Notes: generated by a model from the letters alone, not told the origin. Counted from the stretch's first letter, positions 1 through 8,411 are shown. The stretch: 64,000 bases of DNA from Bin87 sp965232895 (GCA_965232895.1 OZ247430.1:124001-188000), one strand, 5' to 3'. Program-made: numbers and translations.

Positions 1-1
1 C

Positions 2-160
2 AGCTACACGCTGCCGCTGGCGTCCATCGCCGCGGTCAGCGCGGTGGGCTCGGTGATGTTCCTGTTCCTGGGCAACCCGCGCCTGTCGCCGTCCCAGCGA
101 CGCCGCGCCGACGTGCAGCGGCTGGTGACGCAGGGGGCGAGCACGTCGGGCGGTAACTGA
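2..160 (+). CDS. MFS transporter, C-terminal fragment (runs off window start)
   Basis: The last 52 residues of a protein whose start lies before the window. It shows one hydrophobic helix followed by a short polar tail. The stretch MFLFLGNPRLSPSQRRRADV closely matches the C-terminus of the next gene (MFATLGAPRLSPSQRQQANS), so the two are probably tandem paralogues of the major facilitator superfamily. It ends at TGA only 5 nt before the next start. The family call rests entirely on this similarity, because no transport domain is visible in the window. Confidence 0.6.
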   Translation, partial: SYTLPLASIAAVSAVGSVMFLFLGNPRLSPSQRRRADVQRLVTQGASTSGGN

Positions 161-165
161 TCCCC

Positions 166-1419
166 TTGGAACGCGACGCCGCGCCTATCCAAACCCGCCG
201 GCGGTTCTACGGCTGGCAGCTGGTTTGGGCTGGTTCTTTCATCATTGGAATCGGCGCCTTCCCGCCGTCTCTATTCACTTGGTCGGGCGAAGAACAGCCA
301 TTAGTTGTTGGGGGCATTCTCCTACTGTTTCTAATCTTCCTGCCGTTTCTGGGACGGGCAATTGATCGGTGGGGCGCGCGCTGCCTTACGCTCTGGGCGC
401 TGGCGGGTCTTGGCGTCAACATCATCCTTGCAACCGGGACGCCGTTCCTTTTGGTGTCTTCCGCCACCTACGCGCTGATGGCTCACGGCGCAGAGCTGTT
501 GACGTTGCTCATAGCGACGGCGGTTAACAACTGGTTTCGCCGGCGTCGCGCCACGGCGATGGCCGTCGTAATGCTGTCCTCGACTGCGGCCTTTGTAATC
601 GTAATTGCGTTGCCGGTCGCGGGGTTTTCGGCGGTGATCGGCGGTTCTTCCGTGTTGGGGTTGGGGATAGGGATCGGCGCTTTTATCCTTGCCATTGCCT
701 GGCCCGTGTCTCGATTGGTGCGGAATCGGCCAGAGGACTACGGCCAGCATCCTGACGGCGTTGAATCTGAGGACAGCGCTGCGGCATGGCCGGATTACAC
801 TTCCCGAGAAGCGCTTCGTGCGCGGGGCTTCTGGTTTATCACCGTGGGCCGGGCTCTTGTCGGGTCAGGCTTCAGCGGGTTTGCGGTGCTCTCAGGGCTA
901 TTGATGATAGACGCGGGTTTTTCGTCGTTGTCACGAGGTGGAGTGATCGCCGTGCAAGTGTTAATCAGTATGCCTTTCAGCCTGGTAGCCGGGATACTTG
1001 GCGACCGATTTTCAGTACGCTGGACGATGTTCGCTTTCACGCTACTGGCATTAGCCGGTCTGCTTGTCCTGCTGTTGGGCAGGACGCTGCCGTTGTTCTA
1101 CCTGTCAGCAGCGCTGGTAGGGGCGGGAACGAATGGCGCTTTCCCGCTGGTATATGCCATTCATGGAGCCTATTTCGGGCGTCGCAACTTCGCTACCATT
1201 ATCGGAATGGGTTGGCCCATGGCCCTATTGGCCGGGGTGATGGCGCCGATAGCGGTGGGAGCAGCATACGAATATGTGCACAGTTTCTACGGGCCCCTGT
1301 CCTTCATCGCGGTCGTGATTGGCGCTGGCGCGCTGATGTTTGCCACGCTGGGCGCACCGCGCCTGTCACCGTCACAGCGCCAGCAAGCCAATTCAGCAGA
1401 GTTGTCAGTCTCGGCGTAG
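166..1419 (+). CDS. MFS transporter, monocarboxylate/oxalate-formate antiporter-like
   Basis: A 417-residue protein with about 12 hydrophobic helices, a usual length for the major facilitator superfamily. The N-terminus (RRRFYGWQLVWAGSF) resembles the opening of the oxalate/formate and monocarboxylate branch. A basic loop (NNWFRRRRATAMAVV) after helix 4 and GILGDRFSVRW between the halves fit MFS cytoplasmic loops. The only nearby start is TTG at 166, because no in-frame ATG precedes the conserved region. It follows a truncated paralogue by 5 nt, consistent with tandem duplication. The substrate cannot be read from sequence; a small organic anion is a guess from the family. Confidence 0.8.
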   Translation: MERDAAPIQTRRRFYGWQLVWAGSFIIGIGAFPPSLFTWSGEEQPLVVGGILLLFLIFLPFLGRAIDRWGARCLTLWALAGLGVNIILATGTPFLLVSSATYALMAHGAELLTLLIATAVNNWFRRRRATAMAVVMLSSTAAFVIVIALPVAGFSAVIGGSSVLGLGIGIGAFILAIAWPVSRLVRNRPEDYGQHPDGVESEDSAAAWPDYTSREALRARGFWFITVGRALVGSGFSGFAVLSGLLMIDAGFSSLSRGGVIAVQVLISMPFSLVAGILGDRFSVRWTMFAFTLLALAGLLVLLLGRTLPLFYLSAALVGAGTNGAFPLVYAIHGAYFGRRNFATIIGMGWPMALLAGVMAPIAVGAAYEYVHSFYGPLSFIAVVIGAGALMFATLGAPRLSPSQRQQANSAELSVSA

Positions 1420-1449
1420 CTGGCCCACGTCGTATCGGCGACAGTCCGA

Positions 1450-2409
1450 TCAGGCCGCCGGGTTGAACCGCCTCATGACTTCCTCGGCAAACAGCGCCAG
1501 CGTCTCCGACGGCGCCGGATTGGGGAACACGACGAAGAAGTACCGTATCCCGAACTCCACGTACTCGCTGAGGCGGTCGCAGACCTGCTCCGGCGTGCCG
1601 GAAAGGGTGTTGCGCAGTCGCTCCGACCGATATGCGGAAGCAGTCATCCCCGCCTCCTCCGCCAGCCGGGCAACCAGCTGCTCGTACTCGCGCTGCGTGG
1701 GGGCGATGACGCAGTCGGCGTTGTGCGTCAGCTCGATATCGCCAGGATGGCGGCCCGCAGCCTCGGCCGCTTGACGGATGATGCCGGCGTACCGGCGATG
1801 CTGGTCAACCGTGTCGTTGGAACCCACGTTGCTGATGTCGGCGGTGCGACCGATGGCGGGCAGCACGTAACGGGGCCCGTGGCCACCGACAAGGACGGGT
1901 ACGGAGGGCCGTTGGGTTGGCTTTGGTTCGATGGACGCGCCGGCGACCTGATAGTGCTGACCATTGAAATCTACTGAGGACTCTGTCCACAGGCGGCGCA
2001 TCAGCGCAATCCCCTCCTCCAGCATTTCGCAGCGCGTCCGCGTAGAAGGAAAAGAAATGCCGGCCGCGGTTGTATCGCTGCGACTTCCGCCGGCGCCGAT
2101 TCCGAGCGTGATCCGGCCGCCGCTGATTACGTCCAGCGTCGCCGCCATCTTCGCCGTCAGCGCCGGATGTCGATAGGGGTTGGCCAGCACCATGGGCACG
2201 GCGCGGATGCGCTCGGTTTGGGCCAGCAGCGCGGTCAGCGTCGTCCAGCATTCCAGCGCGTCCACGGTGAGCAGGTCGAACAGGCTGGCGGAGTAGTACC
2301 CGAGGCGGTCCGCTTCCTGCCAGATGCGCAGAAGGTCCTCGTAGGAGTACCGGTACTGGTTAACGCGGACGTTGAATTTGACCGGCGGTTGGTTCGCAGT
2401 CGTGGTCAT
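1450..2409 (-). CDS. LLM class F420-/flavin-dependent oxidoreductase
   Basis: A 319-residue luciferase-like TIM-barrel protein. Family hallmarks are the early barrel strand with ADRLGYYSASLFD, the ERIRAVPMVLANPYRHPALTA segment and the GGRITLGIGAGGSR phosphate/cofactor loop, followed by PKPTQRPSVPVLVGGHGPR. Length and motifs fit F420-dependent or FMN-dependent LLM monooxygenases, and sequence alone does not decide the cofactor. It is convergent with the MFS gene (30 nt apart) and lies downstream of a second LLM gene on the same strand. SAR202-type Chloroflexota are known for expanded sets of these enzymes, proposed to oxidise recalcitrant organic matter. Confidence 0.88.
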   Translation of the reverse strand: MTTTANQPPVKFNVRVNQYRYSYEDLLRIWQEADRLGYYSASLFDLLTVDALECWTTLTALLAQTERIRAVPMVLANPYRHPALTAKMAATLDVISGGRITLGIGAGGSRSDTTAAGISFPSTRTRCEMLEEGIALMRRLWTESSVDFNGQHYQVAGASIEPKPTQRPSVPVLVGGHGPRYVLPAIGRTADISNVGSNDTVDQHRRYAGIIRQAAEAAGRHPGDIELTHNADCVIAPTQREYEQLVARLAEEAGMTASAYRSERLRNTLSGTPEQVCDRLSEYVEFGIRYFFVVFPNPAPSETLALFAEEVMRRFNPAA

Positions 2410-2429
2410 AGCGTCGCCCCGAAAAATGC

Positions 2430-2453
2430 AGGGGCGAATGAATATTCGCCCCT
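2430..2453. repeat. Perfect 10-bp hairpin of the GGGGCGAATATTCGCCCC type
   Basis: AGGGGCGAAT, a 4-nt loop GAAT, then ATTCGCCCCT: a perfect 10-bp stem between two same-strand LLM genes. There is no U-run on the minus strand, so it is not a classical intrinsic terminator. It may still stop or stabilise the upstream LLM transcript, or be a dispersed palindromic repeat. Confidence 0.7.
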
Positions 2454-2478
2454 ACACGGCAACCCGATGTGAGAGGGG

Positions 2479-3663
2479 CTACTTGGCGCCGTTGCCGTTC
2501 CGGAAGTGCGGGATGACTTCCTTGCCGAACTTCTCGATAGAGGCCATCACCTTTTCGTGAGGGATGGTCTCGGTCTGCATGATCAGCATGACCTGATCGA
2601 CGCCGATGTCTTCGTACATCTGGCAGGTCTTGATGCAGGACTCGGGGTTGCCGGCGATGATGACGCCGCGGTCGGACAGGGTCTTGCCGTCCAGCTGCGC
2701 GATGGCCGCCCGTGCGGCGCCGGGGCCGGCGTCCAGGGACAGTCCAACTTCTTCCGCCAACTGCTGGTGTTCTTCGTCGGACTGGCGAAGCCAGCGGCTG
2801 AAGTCGGCGGAAAGGTGCTCGGGAACGCCGCCCCAGGCTTCCAGCAGTTCCTCGTAGGCGCCGATGCGGCCCGCGATGTAGGGCTTGTCGGGCCCGAAGA
2901 AGGTCTTCATGGACTCTGCGGCCAGTTCCTTGGCGTAGTCGTCATCGTCGTCGCAGAAGCCGTGAACGTTGTTGCCCCAGAACTCGGTAACGAACTCGCC
3001 CACCGGCTCACAGTCCTTGAGGGCGTCGCGGTAAATCTGCACCTTTTCCTTCAACACCTCGACCGCATAGGAGGCCGACGACAATACGCCGATGCCCTTC
3101 TGAGCGGCCAGGCGGAAGCTGTCCTCGGAGGTGCAGGCCAGGTACAGGCGCGGGTGCGGCTGCTGATAGGGCTTGGGCAGCACGCGGCGCTTGGGCACGC
3201 TCCAGTTCTCTCCCTCGTACTCGTACTCGTCGGAGGTCCAGATCTTGGGCAGCATGCTGATGGACTCGTTCCACAGGTCACGGGTTTGCCGGGGGTCAAT
3301 GCCCAGGCCGGTCTGCTCGTAGGCGTTGGAGCGGCCGGTGCCAACTTCAATGCGTCCGTCGGTCAGCTGATCCAGGAGCGCCACGCGCTCGGCCACGCGA
3401 ACCGGGTGGTGGTAAGGAAGGATGCAAACGCCGTAGCCGATGCGGATCTGCTTGGTGATGCGGCTCAGGGCGCCAAACATGGCGTCCTGTGAGGGCGAGC
3501 CCGAGAATCCGGTGAGAAAGTGGTGCTCGACGAACCAGAGGTTGTCAAACCCCACCTGGTCGGCCAACTCACACTGCTCGAGGGTTTCCTTGTAAAGCGC
3601 GTTCCAGTCGATCTCGGTGCCCTGGAAGGGGCGCTGGCATTCGTAAAGCAAGCCGAACTGCAT
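2479..3663 (-). CDS. LLM class flavin-dependent monooxygenase
   Basis: A 394-residue luciferase-like monooxygenase, longer than its neighbour and of the FMN-dependent alkanal/alkane monooxygenase-like branch. Visible are MQFGLLYECQRPF at the N-terminus, FDNLWFVEHHFL (the strand-2 EHH of this branch), IRIGYGVCILPYHHPVRVAE, and the DGRIEVGTGRSNAYE loop. An acidic insert (CDDDDD) follows FWGNNVHGF. The start ATG at 3663 gives a full family N-terminus. It is the first gene of a probable two-gene unit with the LLM gene at 1450-2409, separated by a hairpin. The substrate is unknown. Confidence 0.9.
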   Translation of the reverse strand: MQFGLLYECQRPFQGTEIDWNALYKETLEQCELADQVGFDNLWFVEHHFLTGFSGSPSQDAMFGALSRITKQIRIGYGVCILPYHHPVRVAERVALLDQLTDGRIEVGTGRSNAYEQTGLGIDPRQTRDLWNESISMLPKIWTSDEYEYEGENWSVPKRRVLPKPYQQPHPRLYLACTSEDSFRLAAQKGIGVLSSASYAVEVLKEKVQIYRDALKDCEPVGEFVTEFWGNNVHGFCDDDDDYAKELAAESMKTFFGPDKPYIAGRIGAYEELLEAWGGVPEHLSADFSRWLRQSDEEHQQLAEEVGLSLDAGPGAARAAIAQLDGKTLSDRGVIIAGNPESCIKTCQMYEDIGVDQVMLIMQTETIPHEKVMASIEKFGKEVIPHFRNGNGAK

Positions 3664-3820
3664 GGCAAATCTCCTGTGCTGAGAAGTCGCGGGGTCGCCC
3701 GCTTCCGGTTATCCGACGCCGGGATGGATACGAAAACCCGCCCCGGAGCAGGCGCCGAGTATTGGCGGAAGTATAGCGCAATTGATACCCGTTGGCGAAC
3801 GCAACCAGGGCCTTTCCCAC

Positions 3821-3926
3821 GTCATTGTGAGAAGCGGAGCGACGTGGCAATCCTGTCGGTGCAACAGGGCTTTCCCGTATGAGTCATGCCCCCGGAGCGA
3901 GATTGCCGCGCTGCGCTCGCAATGAC
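3821..3926. repeat. MITE-like inverted repeat, GTCATTGCGAG family, copy 1
   Basis: The ends read GTCATTGTGAGAAGCGGAGC at the left and the complement of GTCATTGCGAGCGCAGCGCG at the right: imperfect terminal inverted repeats of about 28 nt around a short core. Outside it, CCAGGGC at 3806-3812 is matched by GCCCTGG at 3945-3951. It fills most of the 322-nt gap 3664-3985; I see no gene in the rest. A second copy is at 19076-19166. Confidence 0.7.
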
Positions 3927-3985
3927 AAAAGCTACTTTGGAAAAGCCCTGGAACGCAACGGGCGTCGCTGTCGTAGCGCGGAAAC

Positions 3986-4483
3986 TCAGCGGGAGGCGAG
4001 CCAGGCGTCGTAATTTTCCCGCATATACTGCAGGTGCTCCGGTACGTGGACCGCGTACACGTCCAGCCAGGCGTCCAGCGTCATGTCACCATTCTCGGGG
4101 TGGTAGCAGGTGTTGGCCCAGGCCGAATCGGGCAGCGTCTTTATCAGGTCGCAGGTCTGTTGCCGGAGGATCCGGAAAAGTTCCAGAGCGCCTTCCACAG
4201 AACTGCCGGCATACCCCAGGGCGCTTGCCCATCCGTTTTCGTCGTACGCCATCAGCGGTTCGCCCGGCTCGGCGATGAAGCGGCGGCACCGGATGTAGCT
4301 GTTGGCCTCACTATCGGTGATATGTACCAGGTGCTCGTGGATGCTCCAGCAGCCGTGTTCATCGCGGAAGTCCCACATTTCTTTGGGAAATTCCCGCAGC
4401 CCAGCCATAAGAGTGTCATAGGCTGAACCATAGGCGACGATCTTTGCGGAGCGTGTTGCTGGGGACATGACTCTCTCGTTCAT
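3986..4483 (-). CDS. DinB family protein
   Basis: A 165-residue four-helix-bundle protein of the DinB/YfiT superfamily. The metal-site pattern is visible as CWSIHEHLVHITDSE near residue 50 and a C-terminal YAVHVPEHLQYM, matching the three-His arrangement of these putative metal-dependent thiol transferases or hydrolases. Length is typical. It lies on the minus strand next to a GYD-domain gene. The window has two further DinB domains (in the fusion at 6585-7364, and at 41105-41605), suggesting an expanded family. The specific reaction is unknown. Confidence 0.82.
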   Translation of the reverse strand: MNERVMSPATRSAKIVAYGSAYDTLMAGLREFPKEMWDFRDEHGCWSIHEHLVHITDSEANSYIRCRRFIAEPGEPLMAYDENGWASALGYAGSSVEGALELFRILRQQTCDLIKTLPDSAWANTCYHPENGDMTLDAWLDVYAVHVPEHLQYMRENYDAWLASR

Positions 4484-4519
4484 GACGGATCCGTCGGCGT
4501 TTCGATTTTACTCAGCAAC

Positions 4520-4840
4520 CTATGCTCCTGGAGGACGATACGTTACCGTCTTGCCGGAAGCCGCGTCGATTTCTTCTGGAGATATCAACTGGACGGTCGT
4601 GATGTTGAGGGCGCCGCCGGCTCCTATGGTCATCGACACCGCGGCGGCAGTTGCCGTGTCCGGGAGTTCGAAGGTCATGTAGAGATCCGAGCCGCCGAGA
4701 GCGTAATAGAAAGACTCCAAAACCCCACCTTGCTCTCTCGCCAGCTCCTCAAAAACCTGGCGGCGCGAGGTTCCTCCCTCCTTCAGCAATCCCTGGAAAC
4801 CCTCGGTGGTATAGTTGGCTTGCAAGAGATACTTGGGCAT
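4520..4840 (-). CDS. GYD domain-containing protein
   Basis: A 106-residue protein of the GYD family: MPKYLLQANYTTEGFQGLL at the start, the GGSRRQ-like GGTSRRQVFEELA, and GGSDLYMTFELPD in the middle. This is a small ferredoxin-like fold of unknown biochemical role. AAGGAGAC precedes the ATG at 4840. It is divergent from the GMC oxidoreductase. A 16-nt palindrome at 4868-4883 lies in the shared upstream region. Confidence 0.82.
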   Translation of the reverse strand: MPKYLLQANYTTEGFQGLLKEGGTSRRQVFEELAREQGGVLESFYYALGGSDLYMTFELPDTATAAAVSMTIGAGGALNITTVQLISPEEIDAASGKTVTYRPPGA

Positions 4841-4867
4841 CGGACACGTCTCCTTGGTCTATCGTCT

Positions 4868-4883
4868 ATGCCAATAATGGCAT
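4868..4883. promoter_or_regulatory. Palindrome in the divergent GYD/GMC spacer
   Basis: ATGCCA-ATAA-TGGCAT has perfect 6-bp arms and lies 28 nt upstream of the GYD start and about 140 nt upstream of the GMC start. It could be a dimeric repressor site or chance; no regulator gene is adjacent. Confidence 0.3.
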
Positions 4884-5020
4884 TGCCACTTAAAATCGCC
4901 CGTCAGTCTATCACACGGGGACGCGCCGCCCGACGGTCGCCCCCTTGCCGGCGGCGACGATACGGGCGATAATCCGCCCAGGAAATGATCCCGGAGCGTT
5001 CACCCAGGAGGCGAAACGCC

Positions 5021-6559
5021 ATGAAGTATGACGTCATCATCATCGGGGCGGGATCAGCCGGTTGCACCATGGCAGCCAGGCTGACGGAAGACCCTGACCG
5101 TTCGGTCCTGCTCCTCGAGGCCGGACCGGATTATCCCGATTTTGAGCTATATCCGGACGACCTGAAGTACGGCTACGACCAGACCGCGTCCGCGGTTGAC
5201 GCCCCGCACAACTGGACCTTCTGGGCCCAGAATCCGGGCCAGGCCAATCCCATGCCCGTTCCGCGCGGCCGGGTGGTCGGCGGATCCTCCGCTATCAATG
5301 GCCAGGTGCTGCTGCGCGGCGTTCCTGAAGACTACGACGCTTGGGCAGCCCTGGGCAACGACGAGTGGAAATTCACCGACTGTCTGCCCTATTTCCGCAA
5401 GATGGAAACGGACGTCGACATCAGCGACGACTTCCATGGCAACACGGGCCCAATTCCCGTCCGGCGGCATAAGCAGGAAGACTGGCTGCCCGCACAGGTC
5501 GCCTTCTGGAACGCCTGCCGCGACGCCGGTCACCCCCACGACCCGGACATGAACCATCCGGATTCCGGCGGCGTCGGACCGGTCCCGATGAACAACCCCA
5601 ACGGTGTGCGGATGAGCACGTCGATCACCTACCTGCGCGAGGCCAGGCACCGGCTCAACCTGACCATCCGCCCCAACGTCACCTGTCGCCGGATCGTGTT
5701 CGAAGGGAAGAAGGCGGTGGGCGTGGAAGTGGAAAGTGGCGGCGAGGTGTTCACCGTTGAAGCCGACGACATCATCCTGAGCTCCGGCGCCATCGCGTCC
5801 CCGCAGCTGCTTATGCTATCGGGCGTTGGTCCGGCGGACCACCTGCGGGAGATGGGCATCCCGGTGGTGCATGAGCTCCCCGGCGTCGGCCAGAACCTGC
5901 GGGACCACCCCAACATTCGCGTCCCGGTGAAGGTGAAAGACGACTTCCCGCTGGACGCATCGGCGCCGCGAACCCAGGTCTGCCTGCGCTATACCGCCAG
6001 CGGCAGCCATCTCCGCAACGACATTCAGATCATGCAGTCGTCCTTCTCGTCGCCCATCGCCGGCGACCCGCTGGAAGCAGAGGGCATCCGGTTCACCTGC
6101 ATCCTCGAGTTGGCGATTGGATCGGGTCAGTTGCGACTGGCGAGCGCCGACCCGCATGACCAGCCGGCGTTGAACTACAACTACTTCGAGGAAGAGTTTG
6201 ACCTTGCTCGAATGCGCGAGGCGGTCCGCGTCTGCGTCAACCTGCTGGACAGCGACCATTACAAGGACGTCGCCGACGAGTTGCTGGACCCGCTGCCGGC
6301 AGACCTGGAGAGCGACGAGGCGCTGAACGACTGGCTGAAGCGAGTGGTCAGCACTTCGCAGCATATCTCCGGCACCTGCAAGATCGGGTCGGCCGACGAT
6401 CCGATGGCAGTGGTCGACCAGCACTGCCGGGTGCACGGGCTGGAGAACCTGCACGTTGCCGACGCCTCGGTGATGCCGGACTGCATCCGCGCCAACACCA
6501 ACTGCACCACCATCATGATTGCCGAGCGGAAGTCCGACTGGTTCCGCTCCGGGGAATAA
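5021..6559 (+). CDS. GMC family FAD-dependent oxidoreductase (choline dehydrogenase-like)
   Basis: A 512-residue glucose-methanol-choline oxidoreductase. The N-terminal FAD Rossmann motif is DVIIIGAGSAGC, followed by the GMC signature PRGRVVGGSSAINGQV and a second signature GAIASPQLLMLSGVGP. Near the C-terminus, QHISGTCKIG and the HVADASVMP plus NTNCTTIMIAE segments supply the catalytic His and Asn positions. The start is taken at 5021 because AGGAGG at 5006-5011 is 9 nt upstream; an in-frame ATG at 4985 lacks such a site. Predicted to oxidise an alcohol with FAD. It lies 25 nt upstream of the Sec-glutaredoxin gene, probably in the same transcript. Confidence 0.9.
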   Translation: MKYDVIIIGAGSAGCTMAARLTEDPDRSVLLLEAGPDYPDFELYPDDLKYGYDQTASAVDAPHNWTFWAQNPGQANPMPVPRGRVVGGSSAINGQVLLRGVPEDYDAWAALGNDEWKFTDCLPYFRKMETDVDISDDFHGNTGPIPVRRHKQEDWLPAQVAFWNACRDAGHPHDPDMNHPDSGGVGPVPMNNPNGVRMSTSITYLREARHRLNLTIRPNVTCRRIVFEGKKAVGVEVESGGEVFTVEADDIILSSGAIASPQLLMLSGVGPADHLREMGIPVVHELPGVGQNLRDHPNIRVPVKVKDDFPLDASAPRTQVCLRYTASGSHLRNDIQIMQSSFSSPIAGDPLEAEGIRFTCILELAIGSGQLRLASADPHDQPALNYNYFEEEFDLARMREAVRVCVNLLDSDHYKDVADELLDPLPADLESDEALNDWLKRVVSTSQHISGTCKIGSADDPMAVVDQHCRVHGLENLHVADASVMPDCIRANTNCTTIMIAERKSDWFRSGE

Positions 6560-6584
6560 ACCACAAAACGCGAGGTAAATGACC

Positions 6585-7364
6585 ATGACAACCGCACAGC
6601 GAGAAGTCCACGTCTACACCAACCCTGGTTGATTCAGCTGCCGGACGCTGGAGGAGTTTCTGGCGTCCAACGGTGTTCAGTATGAACACCACGACCTGCT
6701 GACCGACGAGCCGGCGCGCGAGGATTTGAAATCTCGCGGCATATTGTCCGCTCCCGTAACCATCATCGATGGCGCGGAGGTCATTATCGGTTACTATCCC
6801 AAGAAGTTGATCCCCGCGTTGGGGCTGGCCGAGGCGCCCATTGACCTTTCCGGCCGGACCGCCTGGCTCGCCGACAAATACAAGCGTATCCTTGGGGCGG
6901 CGGCACGAGCCACTTGCGAGCTCTCTGCGGAACAGCTCGCGCAGCCCGTGCAGTGGCGACCTGAAATGTTGCGGGACACCCTGGTGCACATCGTGTCTTT
7001 CCCCGAACTCGCTTATACGAGCAGCACGCGGGGCTCCATGAGCACCGATGACATGCGGGCGTGCAAAGAGAGCCTGGCTCACCTGAACGCGCCTGATGAC
7101 ATCGCAAGCTACGCGCTCAAGGTGGCCGACGACATCGCCGAATTCCTCGCCAGCGGTGACACCGATGGATTTGATCGGGTCGTCCCCGCGCACTACGGCG
7201 GCGAGGTCACCGTTCTCGAATTGCTGAACATAATCCTGAGCCACAGCACGCACCATCTCAAGCAGGTGTACTGGTTCATGGACGATCAGCTTGGTCAGCC
7301 TCCGAAGGCTCCCGCGTCCGCTGAGGACATGGATGGCATCTTCACGCCGGCCCAGTTGATCTAG
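6585..7364 (+). CDS. Probable selenoprotein: glutaredoxin-like domain fused to DinB domain, in-frame UGA as Sec16
   Basis: Reading from ATG 6585 (GAGG about 9 nt upstream) gives MTTAQREVHVYTNPG, then TGA at 6630-6632, then FSCRTLEEFLASNG, continuing open to TAG at 7364. Residues 1-80 are a thioredoxin-fold glutaredoxin: the beta1-turn leads to a UxxC motif (U16, C19), cis-Pro at SAPV (P57) and a C-terminal IIGYYPKKLIPALG helix. The UGA sits exactly at the nucleophilic Cys of a CxxC. Residues about 92-259 are a DinB-type bundle with HHLKQVYWFM near the end. A bSECIS-like hairpin follows the UGA. Predicted cytosolic thiol/selenol oxidoreductase linked to a thiol-handling DinB module. The alternative is a nonsense mutation or sequencing error. 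Other genes here stop at TGA, so global recoding is excluded. Confidence 0.78.
6643..6668 (+). promoter_or_regulatory. Candidate bacterial SECIS element
   Basis: An 11-bp stem pairs 6643-6653 with 6658-6668 (three G-U pairs) around a 4-nt apical loop GAGU at 6654-6657. The loop begins 21 nt after the UGA and carries G at its first position. Bacterial SECIS elements bound by SelB usually have a small loop with G in the first two positions, 16-37 nt after the UGA. It lies inside the coding sequence, as expected. Confidence 0.7.
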
Positions 7365-7385
7365 CGCCGCCCGGAGGGAAGTGTC

Positions 7386-8375
7386 ATGGCCGAGCCGCTT
7401 ATTGCCCTCGACGAAACCCCGGAGACGCGGGTACTCCTCGCCGGCTGGCGGCGGCAATGGTCCGACGGCGGCAACATTTCCAGTGGTATGCCGCGCTGGC
7501 TGATCGACAAGCTGTCGGCGCGGCGTATCGGCGGGATGACCGATGAGATCTCCCGGATGTGCTTCCCCTTCCAGGTGGCCGGCACCCACGATCTGTACCG
7601 CCCGCGGGCGGCGTTCGACGACGGCCTCCCCAGTCGTCCCATGCAGTGGGACAACGGGTTCTGGGACGCCGGAAACGGCGTGGTCATATTCCTCGGGGTT
7701 GAGCCCTGGTACCGCATTGACCTGTACGGTGACGCTTTTTTCGAGGCCGCGGCGGCGTTGGGCAATCCCAAGATTGCCGCTGTCGAAGGCTACAACGGCC
7801 CGGCGCCGCCGGAATTGGAACGTCGGGTGTCGTGCGTGTACAGCAAAGCGTCCATGGCGGACGAGTTGCGGCAGCACGGCATGCTGTTCTCGAGCTACGG
7901 GTCGCAGCAGCGCCAGGGCCCCACGGTGGGGATGGCGTTGGTGAGTATTGCCCACTACCAGCATCCGGACATTGAGATGGTACGGGTCGGCGCCATGGCG
8001 CCCATGTTCCCCTTCAGCGGGGGCAGCAGCGGGAGCGGAAGCGGCGGCGGCCAGCTGGGCATCACCACCGACCACCGGGCTTTCTACGACATCATGCGTC
8101 GATTGCGCGCCCTGTACTCCCTGGACATAGATTTGTCCGACCTGAGGCCTCGCTACGAAGAAGAAGCGTCGCGTCTCCTGGAATCCCTGGACCGCGTGGC
8201 CCAGCGCAACGAAGAAGCGCGGAGGTACATCGACCGTGTGCGCAACGACTATCAGTTCCAGCCCTTCGAGGAGCCCATTGAGTTGGACCCGAGCATCGAA
8301 GGGACGCTGGCCGACATCCTGGGCCAGTTCGACCTGCCGGGCGACGACGATGATGGCCTGGCCGGAGCGCGGTGA
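7386..8375 (+). CDS. PAC2 family protein
   Basis: A 329-residue protein with the layout of the PAC2/proteasome-assembly-chaperone-like family. It shows GNGVVIFLGVEPWYRIDLYGDAFFEAA, then YGSQQRQGPTVGMALVSIA, and a helical C-terminal tail rich in Glu, Asp and Arg (residues about 240-329). A Gly/Ser-rich insert (GGSSGSGSGGG) interrupts the middle. GGAGGGAAGTGTC precedes ATG. It follows the selenoprotein by 21 nt on the same strand, so co-transcription is likely. Members occur widely in Actinobacteria and Chloroflexi with unknown function. Confidence 0.78.
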   Translation: MAEPLIALDETPETRVLLAGWRRQWSDGGNISSGMPRWLIDKLSARRIGGMTDEISRMCFPFQVAGTHDLYRPRAAFDDGLPSRPMQWDNGFWDAGNGVVIFLGVEPWYRIDLYGDAFFEAAAALGNPKIAAVEGYNGPAPPELERRVSCVYSKASMADELRQHGMLFSSYGSQQRQGPTVGMALVSIAHYQHPDIEMVRVGAMAPMFPFSGGSSGSGSGGGQLGITTDHRAFYDIMRRLRALYSLDIDLSDLRPRYEEEASRLLESLDRVAQRNEEARRYIDRVRNDYQFQPFEEPIELDPSIEGTLADILGQFDLPGDDDDGLAGAR

Positions 8376-8411
8376 CTTCATTCGACGTGAAAGACCAAGG
8401 AGGAAAAGCAA

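Noticed and set aside
6630..6632. TGA as a simple nonsense mutation splitting two genes
   Set aside because: It falls exactly on the redox Cys, a bSECIS follows at the right distance and the downstream frame keeps both domains intact. It is not fully excluded.
6513..8411. Long open frame on the minus strand (632 codons) over the selenoprotein and PAC2 genes
   Set aside because: It is antisense to two genes with clear domains and has no recognisable motif or ribosome site. Long empty frames are common in GC-rich DNA.
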